From JAGVSR01 sp963742405 (GTDB taxonomy: Bacteria > Pseudomonadota > Alphaproteobacteria > Rhizobiales > Hyphomicrobiaceae), in NCBI GenBank assembly GCA_963742405.1, contig CAVUMB010000006.1:293075-357074 (forward strand): DNA of 64,000 nt. Reading direction: 5' to 3'. The position numbers were made by a program, and so were the translations under genes. The notes under the pieces are model-generated. The model was given only the letters and a program-made list of their open reading frames with translations, searched no databases and was not told where the DNA came from. The first letter of the stretch is position 1. The number at the start of each line of letters is the position of its first letter. Below are positions 47,539-56,718 of the stretch, piece by piece.

Positions 47539-48012
47539 TCACGTCTTGCGCTTTGCATAGGTACCGATCAGAACGGCCTCCGCCAGGACATGGCCCTGCA
47601 TCGCCTCAATCACGTCCTGTTTTGTCGGCGGTTCCAGTTCGCCAATCTCTTTGTCGAGCGCGTAGAGTTTGTGGAAGTAGCGGTGACGTCCGATCGGTGG
47701 GCATGGCCCTCCATAGCCGCTGCGCTTCCAGTCGTTGAGGCCGGCTTTCGCGTGCCCAGGTAAGCTCTCCACGCCTTCCGCCAGTCCGGTCGCTGTCGCC
47801 GGCAAGTCGTAGACGACCCAGTGTACCCAGGTCATACGCGGCGCCTTCGGGTCCGGCGCGTCGGGATCGTCGACAATCAAAACAAAGCTGCGCGTCGCGG
47901 GTGGAGCTCCGGACCACGAGAGAGGCGGTGACACGTCGTCACCCTCGCAGGTGTAGCGCGTCGGAATGGCTTCATTATCCGAGAAGGTCGGGGAGACGAG
48001 TGTGAGCGTCAT
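47539..48012 (-). CDS. YbhB/YbcL family Raf-kinase-inhibitor-like protein
   Basis: A 157-residue soluble protein of the PEBP fold: IPTRYTCEGDDVSPPLSWSG, SFVLIVDDPDAPDP, WVHWVVYDLPA, GYGGPCPPIGRHRYFHKLYA and terminal AKRKT. The conserved DPDAP and GPCPP ligand-pocket motifs are intact. Bacterial roles are poorly defined. Confidence 0.92.
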   Translation of the reverse strand: MTLTLVSPTFSDNEAIPTRYTCEGDDVSPPLSWSGAPPATRSFVLIVDDPDAPDPKAPRMTWVHWVVYDLPATATGLAEGVESLPGHAKAGLNDWKRSGYGGPCPPIGRHRYFHKLYALDKEIGELEPPTKQDVIEAMQGHVLAEAVLIGTYAKRKT

Positions 48013-48109
48013 AGGACTGGCTCCATCAGACTGATCGGCGCTTGGGTCGTCACGTCATCCCGCGCGTCTCGAGGCTTTGGCGGGACCTTCCCGAATCCAG
48101 CAGAGCGGG

Positions 48110-48478
48110 TCAGGAAACCGGCTTCGATTGTGCCGAGCGTACCCAAAAATACTCTGCGAGGTTCTGGGCATTTACGTAACCTGTCAGACGGCCTTGCTGA
48201 TCAACGACGGCAACGGCCGGATATTCGTTGCGAGCGAGAATCTTCATCACGGGCTCCAACGCACTGGTCTCGGGTACGGACGGAATATCTTTGGCCATGA
48301 TGTCGAGCACAGAGGTCTTGCCGCCCGTTGCGGCGAGTGCCTTGATTAGAGCTTCTCGAGTCAGCACGCCCCGAAGAGCGCCGGCTCCATCGACAATGGG
48401 GAACTCTTGTTGAGTCGTTCGCAGGAGCAGGCCTGCCGCCGCATCTGCATCTGCATTTGGTGAAAGCACCTCAAAGGT
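48110..48478 (-). pseudogene. CBS-domain pair cut off from the site-2 protease
   Basis: Two CBS domains (LLLRTTQQEFPIVDGAGALR, ILARNEYPAVAVVDQQGRLT) read in the same frame as the protease gene. They are separated from it by one TAA at 48479-48481 between DAMI and TFEVLSPN. In homologous proteases the CBS pair follows directly, so this is the severed C-terminal third. An ATG-less restart (TTG/GTG at VLSPN) could give a 119-residue protein. Confidence 0.7.
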
Positions 48479-49204
48479 TTAAATCATGGCGTCGCGGACG
48501 CTATGGCCACGCGCCTGATCTTGCATCTCGACATAGTTGGCCTCGCCGGAGGCCGCAAGAAAGATGAAGATGGCGATGAGAACGAGGAAGGGATTGCCAA
48601 GAAGCCCCAGCACGCCGAACAAGATCGCAAGCCCCTGTCCGAAGGTCGCCGCGATCCGCGTTGCATGCGTGTGTCCAAACTTGAGCGTCAGGACGGCCCG
48701 GAGAACACGGCCTCCGTCCATTGGAAACGCTGGGATGAGATTGAAGACAAAGAGCACGAGATTGGCAACCGCGATCTGAGTGAGAAGATCGGGCTTTGGC
48801 TCCTCGATCTGCGTGAACTTACCAAGGTCGAGACGGTCGCCGAGTAGCCAGATCAAAACCGCCGCGATCGCGAGATTGACCGCAGGTCCCGCGAGGGCCA
48901 CCAGGATCTCTTCTCTGGGCTTCTCGGGCATGCGATCCATGGAGGCGACACCGCCGATGGGTAGAAGGGTGACGTCCCGCGTCGCAATGCCGAACCGCCG
49001 AGCCATGAGGATGTGCCCGAACTCGTGAAGCACGACGCAGGCAAATAGAACAACAACGAAGACAACGCCCGTCACAGCCTCCCGAGGACCTCCCTGGATC
49101 AAATGTACGGCACCGATCCAGATGAGCAAAAGGAAGAACGTCGGATGCACGCGGACCGCGGTTCCGCCAACCTCGAAGAGCTTCATGGAGCTACTGGCAA
49201 ACAT
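48479..49204 (-). CDS. Site-2 protease family (M50) membrane metalloprotease
   Basis: A membrane zinc protease with HEFGHILMARRFG (HExxH) in the second helix, the central GGVASMDRMP loop, and NLIPAFPMDGGRVLRA (the NPDG-like third zinc ligand). The start is placed at 49204 because the family begins near KLFEVGG; a longer frame to 49321 exists. The protein ends ARGHSVRDAMI at a TAA, where relatives continue into CBS domains. It probably cleaves membrane regulators. Confidence 0.85.
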   Translation of the reverse strand: MFASSSMKLFEVGGTAVRVHPTFFLLLIWIGAVHLIQGGPREAVTGVVFVVVLFACVVLHEFGHILMARRFGIATRDVTLLPIGGVASMDRMPEKPREEILVALAGPAVNLAIAAVLIWLLGDRLDLGKFTQIEEPKPDLLTQIAVANLVLFVFNLIPAFPMDGGRVLRAVLTLKFGHTHATRIAATFGQGLAILFGVLGLLGNPFLVLIAIFIFLAASGEANYVEMQDQARGHSVRDAMI

Positions 49205-49405
49205 GCTTGAGACTTGTCGCTCCTGCTTCAAGGTCGTCAATAGACGCTTCGCTTGGTTCCCGTCCGTCGATGGAGATCTAACTGCGATGGCTTCGCTCGT
49301 CAGAAGCGGTGCCGAAGCCAATTCCTGGGAACATAAGTCTAAAGGTTCTCGTGCATGAAAAGCTCCCGGCGCGGGTGTCCCGACAGTCCTCGACTACGAC
49401 CTTTC

Positions 49406-51409
49406 CTACAGCCCAAAAGGATAAGTCTCTGGCATGCCCTGAAGCTCGGCCACGTCGAATGGTGTCACGGCGCTAGTCCGGTCGATCCAGATGTACTCGT
49501 CGAATTGACGCGGAAGGACCGCCTCGAAGTAGTGGCTGGCGAGTTCGCTTTCCGGCCGGTAGATCACGCCGATCGCGCGCTCCAGTCGGGGCTTGGCAAG
49601 CTTGTCCCGCAGCTCTTCATGCGGGCCCTCCTTGAGGGGCAACAGCAGGCCGGGGGCGTTGGTCATGTGAAATAGCCGCTCATAGCTCTGCGGATGGGCC
49701 GGCCGGACATTCATGACCTGCATCGGCCCATCCCAGTCCGAAGCCGCTGCCACGGTTCCATCGTTGGTTCCGAACCCGATATGATAGGAGCTTGTACCGA
49801 AATACTGTCGGCACAACTGGCCGATGTTGTGCTCGCCCCGTCGCCCCATCTCCGTGGCTGCAGCGTTGCCAATGTGGGAGTTGTGCGCCCAAACGACGGC
49901 CTTGGAGTCGGGCCCATGGAAGTCGAGCACGTTCAGGAGCGTGTCGAACATATGGCTGTCGCGCAGATTCCAGGAAGCCCGTGAGCCATAGTACATCACG
50001 CGATAGTAGCGTTCTGCATTTGCGACAAGCTGGGCATTCTGTGACGCATCGAAGAAACGTTCGCCGTCTTTGAGTGCATAGGCCTGCTGCTTCTGGAGTA
50101 GCTCAACGAGGATGTGCGCCACAGCCTGCTCACACTTCTGGTAAGCGCCCGTCAGAGCCGCGTGACCATAGGCGGCGGGGTCAGCCTCCCATGGCGAGAG
50201 GCAGCCATAGCGTTGCCTCGCTGTGGCTGCGAGATCTGGATCGACTGTTTCCAGATAGGAGATGACTGCTCGCACTGAGGTATGGAGGCTGTAGATATCA
50301 AGACCGTAGAACGCGGCGCGGCGATCATGGGACAACGATGAATTGCGACCGTGCAGCCAGTCGATGAAGGTGCGCGTCTCTTCGTTGCGCCACATCCACG
50401 TGGGAAAGCGCGCGAACGCCGTCCACTCCGATGGGGGAACGTCGCGGTGACGTACATAGTGATCGATGCGGGCGGCGTCTGGCCAATCCGCTTCCGCCGC
50501 CACGATGCTGAAACCTTTCTCATCGATCAGCCGCTGGGTGATCCGGGCTCGCATGCGGTAGAACTCGGACGTCCCGTGGCTTGCCTCGCCAATGAGGACC
50601 ACACGTGAGTTCCCGATCCGGTGCAGGAGTGGCTCCAGATCCGCGTCCTGATGCTCAACGAAGGATTCGGCATGCTTGGCGATGAGGCCCGGCACGGACA
50701 CACTGACGGAGGGCCGCGCTTGCACGACCCGCGGCGACGTTGTCTGCCAGTCGGTGTCCTCGCTTTCCCATCCTTCCTTGCCGATCAAGGGAACGAAACG
50801 CACATCGGCGAGATCCTCCCGCTCGAACTCGTCTTCATCGACGCGCGTGATACGGATCAATTCCTGCGCTCGCGGGTCCTTGCCGACCGGCACGACCATG
50901 TGCGCGCCGATCGCAAGCTGGCGCATTAGTGACTTCGGTATATTCGGCGCGCCGGCAGAGACGAGAATGGCGTCGAAGGGCGCCTCTTCGGCCCAGCCTT
51001 CTGTGCCATCGGCATGCCGGACGTGGACATTGGTGCTGCCGGCCTCCGCAAGATTGGCGGCCGCCTTCTCCGCCAGTTGGCCGATGCGTTCGATCGTATA
51101 AACGTCTCGCGCGATTTCGCCGAGGACTGCCGCGGCGTAACCGGACCCGGCACCAATTTCCAGGACCTTCTCGCCCCCGCGGAGCGCCAGAGCCTCCACC
51201 ATGAAGGCCACGATGTAAGGCTGCGAGATTGTCTGGCCCGATCCGATCGGAAGCGGACTATCTTCGTAGGCCTCGTCCTTCAGGTTTGTTGGGACAAAGA
51301 ATTCGCGCGGTACTGTCCGCATCGCTTCAAGCACGAGAGGATCCCGCACACCTCGTGCCTCGATCTGCTCCGAGACGAAGCGCTGACGGAGCTTTTCCAT
51401 GTTTTTCAC
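49406..51409 (-). CDS. Protein-L-isoaspartate methyltransferase fused to erythromycin esterase domain
   Basis: A 667-residue fusion. Residues 1-215 are a PCMT (FVSEQIEARGVRDPLVLEAM, SGQTISQPYIVAFMVEAL, VLEIGAGSGYAAAVLG for AdoMet, ILVSAGAPNIPKSL). Residues 250-660 are an erythromycin-esterase-like domain (VVLIGEASHGTSEFYRMRAR with the catalytic-type Glu and His, AAEADWPDAARIDHYVR, VVWAHNSHIGNA). It starts at GTG 51409 with GGAG upstream. The first domain repairs damaged aspartyl residues; the esterase-like domain's substrate is unknown and resistance to macrolides should not be assumed. The frame is intact. Confidence 0.9.
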   Translation of the reverse strand: MKNMEKLRQRFVSEQIEARGVRDPLVLEAMRTVPREFFVPTNLKDEAYEDSPLPIGSGQTISQPYIVAFMVEALALRGGEKVLEIGAGSGYAAAVLGEIARDVYTIERIGQLAEKAAANLAEAGSTNVHVRHADGTEGWAEEAPFDAILVSAGAPNIPKSLMRQLAIGAHMVVPVGKDPRAQELIRITRVDEDEFEREDLADVRFVPLIGKEGWESEDTDWQTTSPRVVQARPSVSVSVPGLIAKHAESFVEHQDADLEPLLHRIGNSRVVLIGEASHGTSEFYRMRARITQRLIDEKGFSIVAAEADWPDAARIDHYVRHRDVPPSEWTAFARFPTWMWRNEETRTFIDWLHGRNSSLSHDRRAAFYGLDIYSLHTSVRAVISYLETVDPDLAATARQRYGCLSPWEADPAAYGHAALTGAYQKCEQAVAHILVELLQKQQAYALKDGERFFDASQNAQLVANAERYYRVMYYGSRASWNLRDSHMFDTLLNVLDFHGPDSKAVVWAHNSHIGNAAATEMGRRGEHNIGQLCRQYFGTSSYHIGFGTNDGTVAAASDWDGPMQVMNVRPAHPQSYERLFHMTNAPGLLLPLKEGPHEELRDKLAKPRLERAIGVIYRPESELASHYFEAVLPRQFDEYIWIDRTSAVTPFDVAELQGMPETYPFGL

Positions 51410-51490
51410 GAGAACTCCACGTCAATGAGTGTGAGAGGAAACTCGACCTAATTTTCTGGCCTTTTGCATTAAATTCCCGTGCTGGGTTGC

Positions 51491-51943
51491 TCAGGTGCTC
51501 AGCTTCATCATGCGGGCGAACGGATGGTCGTGCAGCTCGCTTGAGCCCAAGACCTTTACCCCTGCTTCAGCCACGGCGTGATCGTTCTCGACCGAACTCC
51601 CGCTCACGCCGACGGCGCCAAACAGCACGCCTTTGTCATCAATGATCGGCAGTCCACCTGGAAACGTGATCAGGCCGCCGTTTGAATGCTCGATGCCGTA
51701 GAGTGGGTTACCCGGCTGGGACAGCTTGCCGAGCTGGCCCGTGCCCATGGTGAAGTAGCACGCAGTCTTCGCCTTCTTGATGGCGATGTCTATGCTTCCG
51801 ACCCAGGCATCATCCATGCGCAGGAAGGATTTCAGATTGGCTCCGGAGTCGACCACGTCGATGCACATCTTCGTGTCCAGGTCCAAGGCCTTCTTGCACA
51901 TGGCGGCGATTGCCTTCTCGGCTTGCTCTAGATTGACGTGCAT
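51491..51943 (-). CDS. GlcG/HbpS family heme-binding-type protein
   Basis: A 150-residue soluble protein with VNLEQAEKAIAAMCKKAL, DSGANLKSFLRMDDAWVGSI, AIKKAKTACYF, FPGGLPIIDDKGVLFGAVGV and SGSSVENDHAVAEAGV, the full GlcG/HbpS pattern. The ATG follows a GGAGAAGGTG signal. Family members bind heme or act with glycolate enzymes; the role here is unknown. Confidence 0.9.
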   Translation of the reverse strand: MHVNLEQAEKAIAAMCKKALDLDTKMCIDVVDSGANLKSFLRMDDAWVGSIDIAIKKAKTACYFTMGTGQLGKLSQPGNPLYGIEHSNGGLITFPGGLPIIDDKGVLFGAVGVSGSSVENDHAVAEAGVKVLGSSELHDHPFARMMKLST

Positions 51944-52018
51944 GGGTCACCTTCTCCCGGTTGGTGGTAAGTCCTCGGTGGCACTGGTGCGATGGCCGAC
52001 GAGTGGCCAGCCGCGACG

Positions 52019-52052
52019 CTGGAGAAGCCGCACCTTGCGGTGGCTTCTCCAG
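52019..52052 (+). terminator. Strong hairpin followed by TTTT
   Basis: CTGGAGAAGCC pairs with GGCTTCTCCAG, with inner CGC/GCG pairing, a small loop and one bulge, and TTTT follows on the plus strand. It is a classical intrinsic terminator for plus-strand transcription, yet no plus-strand gene precedes it. On the minus strand it closes the peroxidase remnant. Confidence 0.6.
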
Positions 52053-52060
52053 TTTTCTGG

Positions 52061-52200
52061 TTAGGGCTGCGGTGTCGCTGCCGCGCTTGCAGGAAGTATG
52101 GGATAGATCACTTGCGGCTGCTCACCTGTGAGTGACATGAGATAGGCGGTCATTTTCGTGATCTCGTCATTTGTTCAGTATGGAAAATAGGGCGGCATTG
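52061..52200 (-). pseudogene. C-terminal remnant of a MauG-type diheme peroxidase
   Basis: The minus frame reads DEITKMTAYLMSLTGEQPQV followed by IYPILPASAAATPQP and a stop, matching the end of the intact peroxidase at 18798-19844 (KITAYLKSLTGEQPQVVYPI). A few bases upstream PPYF matches its LTPPYF, so an internal stretch has also been deleted. Confidence 0.8.
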
Positions 52201-52478
52201 CATAATGTTTTTGACTTGCGTCAACATCGGAAGGTCAAAGAAGGCGCAGCCTTTCCAAATACTCTAGACTAACGTGATCAACGAAGAACTCGGGCTGTCG
52301 CTTGGCTCTTAGCGGACGATGCAATGACGCGCTCAGCGCACCATCGTGCGCATCGGGGTTGTTGCAGAGCTGTGTGAAATTCCTTCACGGTCAGAAGTCG
52401 AAGTTGATTGCAACGACACTGCGGACGGCAAGGCGCTCCGCAGGCTCAGTCGCTTGTTAGTGCTGTAGGAGCGTATTG

Positions 52479-53045
52479 ATGAGTGTTTCGGTGCAAGTCG
52501 TCTTCGAGCACATCGCCCATGTCGACTACATTGAGGAGCGCGTGCGGCAGGAGGCTGAGAAGCTCGAGAAGTTTGGAGAACGACTAATGTCGGTTCGCGC
52601 GGTGATTGGGCGCCCACAGCACCGCCATCACAAAGGCGACACCTATAGCGTGCGGTTGCATCTGACGGTTCCCGGTTCTGCGGATATCGCCGTCAGCCGC
52701 GATCCGGCAGAAACCGGACGGCATGAGGACGTGAACGTGACCATTACCGACGCGTTCGACGCGGCGCGCCGCCAACTGCAGGATGCCGGGCGCAGGAGGG
52801 AAGGCCATGTAAAGGCTCACGAGAGCCCACCGCACGGGACCGTTCGATTGCTTGTTCCCGAGCGCGATCACGGTTTCATTACATCTGCTGACGGGAGCGA
52901 CATCTATTTTCATCGCAACAGTGTGGCCGACGGCCAATTCGACAGTCTCAAGGTTGGGCAAGAGGTGCGATTTGCGGAGGCCGTCGGAGACAACGGGCCA
53001 CAGGCGACAATCGTTCGCCCGGTTGGCAAACACCACCCCGAGTGA
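52479..53045 (+). CDS. RaiA/HPF-like ribosome-associated domain fused to a cold-shock domain
   Basis: A 188-residue protein. Residues about 1-100 resemble the ribosome-hibernation fold (SVSVQVVFEHIAHVDYIEER, KGDTYSVRLHLTVPG, NVTITDAFDAARRQLQDAGR). Residues about 118-182 are a cold-shock-like RNA-binding domain (GTVRLLVPERDHGFITSADG, DIYFHRNSVADGQFDSLKVG, VRFAEAVGDNGPQA). GGAG lies eight bases before ATG 52479. It is likely a stationary-phase or stress ribosome factor. Confidence 0.85.
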   Translation: MSVSVQVVFEHIAHVDYIEERVRQEAEKLEKFGERLMSVRAVIGRPQHRHHKGDTYSVRLHLTVPGSADIAVSRDPAETGRHEDVNVTITDAFDAARRQLQDAGRRREGHVKAHESPPHGTVRLLVPERDHGFITSADGSDIYFHRNSVADGQFDSLKVGQEVRFAEAVGDNGPQATIVRPVGKHHPE

Positions 53046-53060
53046 ATAGGTCATCCAGCG

Positions 53061-53357
53061 ATGCGCATCCAGGTTGACACTGCGGCAGATGCAAAGGGCA
53101 ATCCCGCTCCATCGAGCATCCGCCTAGATGGTAGGAACGTCGACGTTGCCGACGTGGTCGACCAATGGGGTGGTGTTGGCGAGCACTATTTCAAAGTGAA
53201 GGATGCGTCCGACAACATCTACATTCTCCACTTTGACGAGCCGCATGCTGCATGGGAACTCGTGGTGTTCATGAGCAAGCGGGGGACTACGCTTCCCGAT
53301 CTTTTTGCGAAGCATGGCCCTAAGCGTTCGTTGCCCGCTGCTGACGGAAAGCTTTGA
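53061..53357 (+). CDS. Hypothetical protein
   Basis: A 98-residue soluble protein (SIRLDGRNVDVADVVDQWGG, YFKVKDASDNIYILHFDEPH, WELVVFMSK) with a beta-rich pattern, starting 15 bp after the RaiA-cold-shock gene and so likely co-transcribed. No family is recognised. Confidence 0.6.
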   Translation: MRIQVDTAADAKGNPAPSSIRLDGRNVDVADVVDQWGGVGEHYFKVKDASDNIYILHFDEPHAAWELVVFMSKRGTTLPDLFAKHGPKRSLPAADGKL

Positions 53358-53588
53358 AACAATCACACCCGATCTGACTTATTCGGCTGGCAGCCGGCCC
53401 CGGATCTTCGGTCCAGACATTGCTGGTCTAGCCGCGATGTTATGATCCTTGGGTCCTCACCAGCACGGAAAACTTCTGGGGAGAATGAATTAATGATTAT
53501 GTGGGTACTGGAACCTCGCCCGGTATATTAGCCCAGCAACAAACACAGCCCTCTCCGCAGCCCCAACGCCGAGCCCACCTAGGATCCC

Positions 53589-53873
53589 ATGAGCGATCAC
53601 CGCGATAGTTCCGGCGCTGCCGACGATCCTGAATTTGGGTCTATAGCTGTGCATCTGTTCAGGTCGGGACGAACCCGTGCCGTTATCGTCGAGCGCAATC
53701 CGAGCCGGTTACCGGCAAGCGAGGGTGAGCCCTGGCTGTACGAGGGATCCTATCCACTCGGCGTTCTGCATGTCGAAATGCCAGGCACAGAGCCCGAACC
53801 TCTGATCGCGGGCCTGGCAGCGCGCGGATACTATGTGTGGACTGTTTCTACCGATGAAACGAGTGCGCTTTAG
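53589..53873 (+). CDS. Hypothetical protein
   Basis: A 94-residue soluble acidic protein (FGSIAVHLFRSGRTRAVIVE, YPLGVLHVEMPGTEPEPLIA, YYVWTVST). The balanced composition suggests a real gene; no function can be given. Confidence 0.5.
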   Translation: MSDHRDSSGAADDPEFGSIAVHLFRSGRTRAVIVERNPSRLPASEGEPWLYEGSYPLGVLHVEMPGTEPEPLIAGLAARGYYVWTVSTDETSAL

Positions 53874-53886
53874 ATACCAGGGAGGC

Positions 53887-53985
53887 CAGGAGCTACCAAG
53901 GCTGACACCAGCTTCGAGATCGAGATCAACACCCTGCAGAACCTGAAGGCCGCCTTCGCCAGTCGGGTAGGACTTCCGCACGCGC
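53887..53985 (-). pseudogene. Possible ABC-ATPase N-terminal remnant
   Basis: On the minus strand RKSYPTGEGGLQVLQGVDLD and LEAG resemble the strands before Walker A of an export-type ABC ATPase. The sequence ends before the Walker A motif. The rest of the 53874-54264 gap holds nothing supported. Confidence 0.4.
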
Positions 53986-54264
53986 CGTGCTGAGCTCGTC
54001 TCCGAGTGACCTCCGAGCTACGTACCGTAGGCGCCTGCGAGTTCACCACAAGCACATTTCAAGAACCGAGGGGCACTTGCCCGCCTTGCACACATACGGC
54101 GCTGTTGCCCGAGAGCGTCGGTGCGCCGCCACCCGTCACTGCAGAGAGGAAAAATCCTACCTGCGATAGCGATCGACCATTTAGCGAAGGCGCGCGGGGA
54201 CAACCAGCGGCAGCATAGCGCCGCCGCTTCCGTGGCCGACTTTCTCATCGCCGCATACACATCT

Positions 54265-54645
54265 TTATGCCTGCCGTTCGATGGCCTCCATATCAGCGTC
54301 TGAAAAGCCAAAATGATGCCCGATCTCATGTATGAGGACGTGGCGCACGACGTCCTGCAGCGCGTATCCCCGTGTCGCTGCGTACGCAGCAATCGCCTCA
54401 CGATAGATGATCACCTCATTAGGAAGAATCTGCACGTCAAAGGTGCTTTTCTTGGCCAAGTTTATCCCGTGATAGAGGCCCAAAAGTTGGTAGGGGCTGG
54501 CAAGTTGCAGTGTTGACATGATTTCCGACGCGGCAAGCGGTTCTGTGCGGATCGTCAGATCTTTGCAGGCCTCACGGTATTCGGTCGGCAACTCTTCGAA
54601 TGCCCGTTGAACGATCGTGTCGAAGACTTCATCGCTGGACGCCAT
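54265..54645 (-). CDS. Minimal metallopeptidase (DUF1025/zincin-like family)
   Basis: A 126-residue cytosolic protein containing VVRHVLIHEIGHHFGFSDAD near the C-terminus (HEIGHHFG, an HExxHxxG zincin motif), preceded by FDVQILPNEVIIYREAI. This is the pattern of the small metallopeptidase family in which the protein is little more than the zinc-binding core. Length is normal for it. Confidence 0.9.
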   Translation of the reverse strand: MASSDEVFDTIVQRAFEELPTEYREACKDLTIRTEPLAASEIMSTLQLASPYQLLGLYHGINLAKKSTFDVQILPNEVIIYREAIAAYAATRGYALQDVVRHVLIHEIGHHFGFSDADMEAIERQA

Positions 54646-54810
54646 GGCGTATTAATCTCCCATGGACGGAGGCCTTTGAACGCATGACTATGGTCTCACA
54701 GGTGCTGATGTCGGACACAGGGCTGAACCGATATCCCCGTTCGTATTTCTCCGACTGGGGACCATTGCATGGGCGTCTCGCCAGACCGATCCGTTGGACC
54801 AAGTCTGTGA

Positions 54811-55404
54811 TCACACTGTGTGGCCAGCGGAATCATCGTCGACGACCAATGATTTCGGTGCCGGCAGTTCAATATCCGCGCGGATCAATGACGTATCATC
54901 CGGATCCGGCAGTAGATTAAAACCCAGTCTTCGGGCCAGTGCTATCATCGGTGCGTTCTGAACTGCAATGGTACCCCAAACATGGTTGAAGCCCTTCCGG
55001 TGCGCTGCGTGAAGAATGGCCTCCAGTGCGCCACAGGCGAGGCCTAAAGTTTGCGCTTCTGGTCTCAAAGATACGGAGAATTCGGCAGCGCCGTCATCCT
55101 CTCCAGCGATGCGTGCCCCGCCGAGGATTTCGCCTAGTAACTCGCCGTGTCCCTCGATCACGAAACACAAATCGCGAGTGGGATCTGGAGCACAGAATTG
55201 CTGCGCCATATCCTCGCTGAGATGGGGAACGGTATAGAGCATTCGGAACCACTTCGCCTGATCCGACATCGCATCGAAACCGCGTATCAGAGACGGGGCG
55301 TCCGTCGTCCTGATCGGACGCAGTCGATATCTTTCACCGTTCTTGTCGGTCAATATGCCTTGATCATTGGCTAAATCTTTCGGCTGTCTTGCAGCGTAGC
55401 TCAT
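54811..55404 (-). CDS. GNAT-family acetyltransferase (Pat-like)
   Basis: A 197-residue protein starting MSYAARQPKD at 55404 with GGAGG five bases upstream; a longer frame to 55620 lacks such a signal. The GNAT core appears as YRLRPIRTTDAPSLIRGFDA, FSVSLRPEAQTLGLACGALE (acetyl-CoA loop region) and NAPMIALARRLGFNLLPDPD. It resembles the GNAT domain of protein-lysine acetyltransferases that act on acyl-CoA synthetases; target unknown. Confidence 0.8.
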   Translation of the reverse strand: MSYAARQPKDLANDQGILTDKNGERYRLRPIRTTDAPSLIRGFDAMSDQAKWFRMLYTVPHLSEDMAQQFCAPDPTRDLCFVIEGHGELLGEILGGARIAGEDDGAAEFSVSLRPEAQTLGLACGALEAILHAAHRKGFNHVWGTIAVQNAPMIALARRLGFNLLPDPDDTSLIRADIELPAPKSLVVDDDSAGHTV

Positions 55405-55697
55405 GGCTACCTCCATGGTCAGACGCGCATGGTGGCTGTTCTCCACCAAAGTTTTGATATTTCGGGAAGTTAGGCACTCAAGTAAGTCGCCATCGTGAAA
55501 ATGCACTGCATTGCACCTCTGCAAGCCGTGCAGCGCGACCTTGTCACAACTCGTCGGCTCATCTTCGAGGTCTAATGCGCCGGCTGTAAACGAAGGTGGG
55601 CCGTGGCAATCCTTCACCATGGCCGGCGGTTCTCCTCGCGGCGGTCAACGGTCGGGTGCATTCTTGGCATCCCTGTCCAGATCTCGTGGAGGCCCTG

Positions 55698-55916
55698 ATG
55701 ACCCGTCCTGCTCTGCTTGCGGCTTCGGCTGCCGTCTTACTTCTTGCCCTATCCTCCGGCGCCGAGGCCGGTGAGTGTCTCCGTGGCGACCGGGTTTGGA
55801 CGCCGCTGTCGACGGCCGTGCAACGGACCGACCGCTTGTTCCAGCGCGTTGGCGATCGGATTGTGAGCGCGGGCGATCGAATGTTTGGATGGGTCCACTG
55901 GCGTCCCCGCGCATAG
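55698..55916 (+). CDS. Small exported hypothetical protein
   Basis: A 72-residue product starting at ATG 55698 with GGAGG five bases upstream. The signal peptide (RPALLAASAAVLLLALSSGA) is followed by GECLRGDRVWTPLSTAVQRT and an Arg-rich amphipathic tail. It is probably periplasmic; no family is recognised. Confidence 0.6.
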   Translation: MTRPALLAASAAVLLLALSSGAEAGECLRGDRVWTPLSTAVQRTDRLFQRVGDRIVSAGDRMFGWVHWRPRA

Positions 55917-56181
55917 CGCAGGGGCGTGAGCGAGGTCGATCGTTAGTCTAGGCGAAGGCCTAAAACTAATAACGGCGGCCCCTTGCGGAACCGCCGTCGC
56001 AATGAAGCGTCGCTGGGATTTTGGGACCTCCAGCCCGCAAGCATCCGGTCAGGATGGCGGGAAGCGGTTACTGTTTGGTTAACGCAGTACCGTCACGTAC
56101 GGCAGAGCCCTACAATCACAATTTCCAACGGAGCAGATCTGCTACCCTCTGAGCTTGTGGAGGCCGTACAGGAGACCAGAC

Positions 56182-56577
56182 ATGAAGGGCTTTGTCGCGG
56201 ATATTGAGGAACTCACGGAAGACAATAGCGATTACCGCCGCGTACTCTACACGGGCTCTCACCTTCAGTTGGTCGTGATGTCGCTCGCGCCGGGCGAAGA
56301 GATCGGCGAGGAAGTTCATAAGACGGGCGATCAGTTTTTTCGGGTGGAGAAGGGCAAGGGTGAGGTTTGGATCGACGGTCAACCAACCAAGATCAAGGCC
56401 GACGATGCCTTTATCATTCCCGCGGGTGCGCGCCACAATGTCATCAATACGGGCGGCAAGCGCCTGAAGCTGTACACGCTCTACAGCCCGCCCCAGCATC
56501 ACGATGGGTTTGTCGCGGCGACCAAGTCTGACGCCGACGCATCCAAAGAGCACTTCGACGGCGACACGACCGAATAG
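56182..56577 (+). CDS. Cupin-domain protein
   Basis: A 131-residue single-domain cupin: SLAPGEEIGEEVHKTGDQFF (motif 1 with Glu and His), GEVWIDGQ, IIPAGARHNVINTG (motif 2 with His) and LYTLYSPPQHHDGF. The metal ligands are present. ATG 56182 has AGGAG seven bases upstream. The last 20 residues are acidic and probably disordered. Enzymatic or sensory role unknown. Confidence 0.9.
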   Translation: MKGFVADIEELTEDNSDYRRVLYTGSHLQLVVMSLAPGEEIGEEVHKTGDQFFRVEKGKGEVWIDGQPTKIKADDAFIIPAGARHNVINTGGKRLKLYTLYSPPQHHDGFVAATKSDADASKEHFDGDTTE

Positions 56578-56718
56578 CGACTCGGGCGGTTGCAGTCTGC
56601 GTCCAAAATAGAGCCGACACGTCCATTCATACCGGGATCTGTGGCCGCTGCCGTCGTTGCGATTGCCGCAGAATGCGTCGGCGCTTTCCTAATCCTTCCG
56701 CTGGCGTAATCTGAGATC

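Noticed and set aside
49406..51409. Erythromycin resistance gene
   Set aside because: The esterase-like domain is fused to a repair methyltransferase, and the family includes many non-resistance members; resistance cannot be claimed from sequence.
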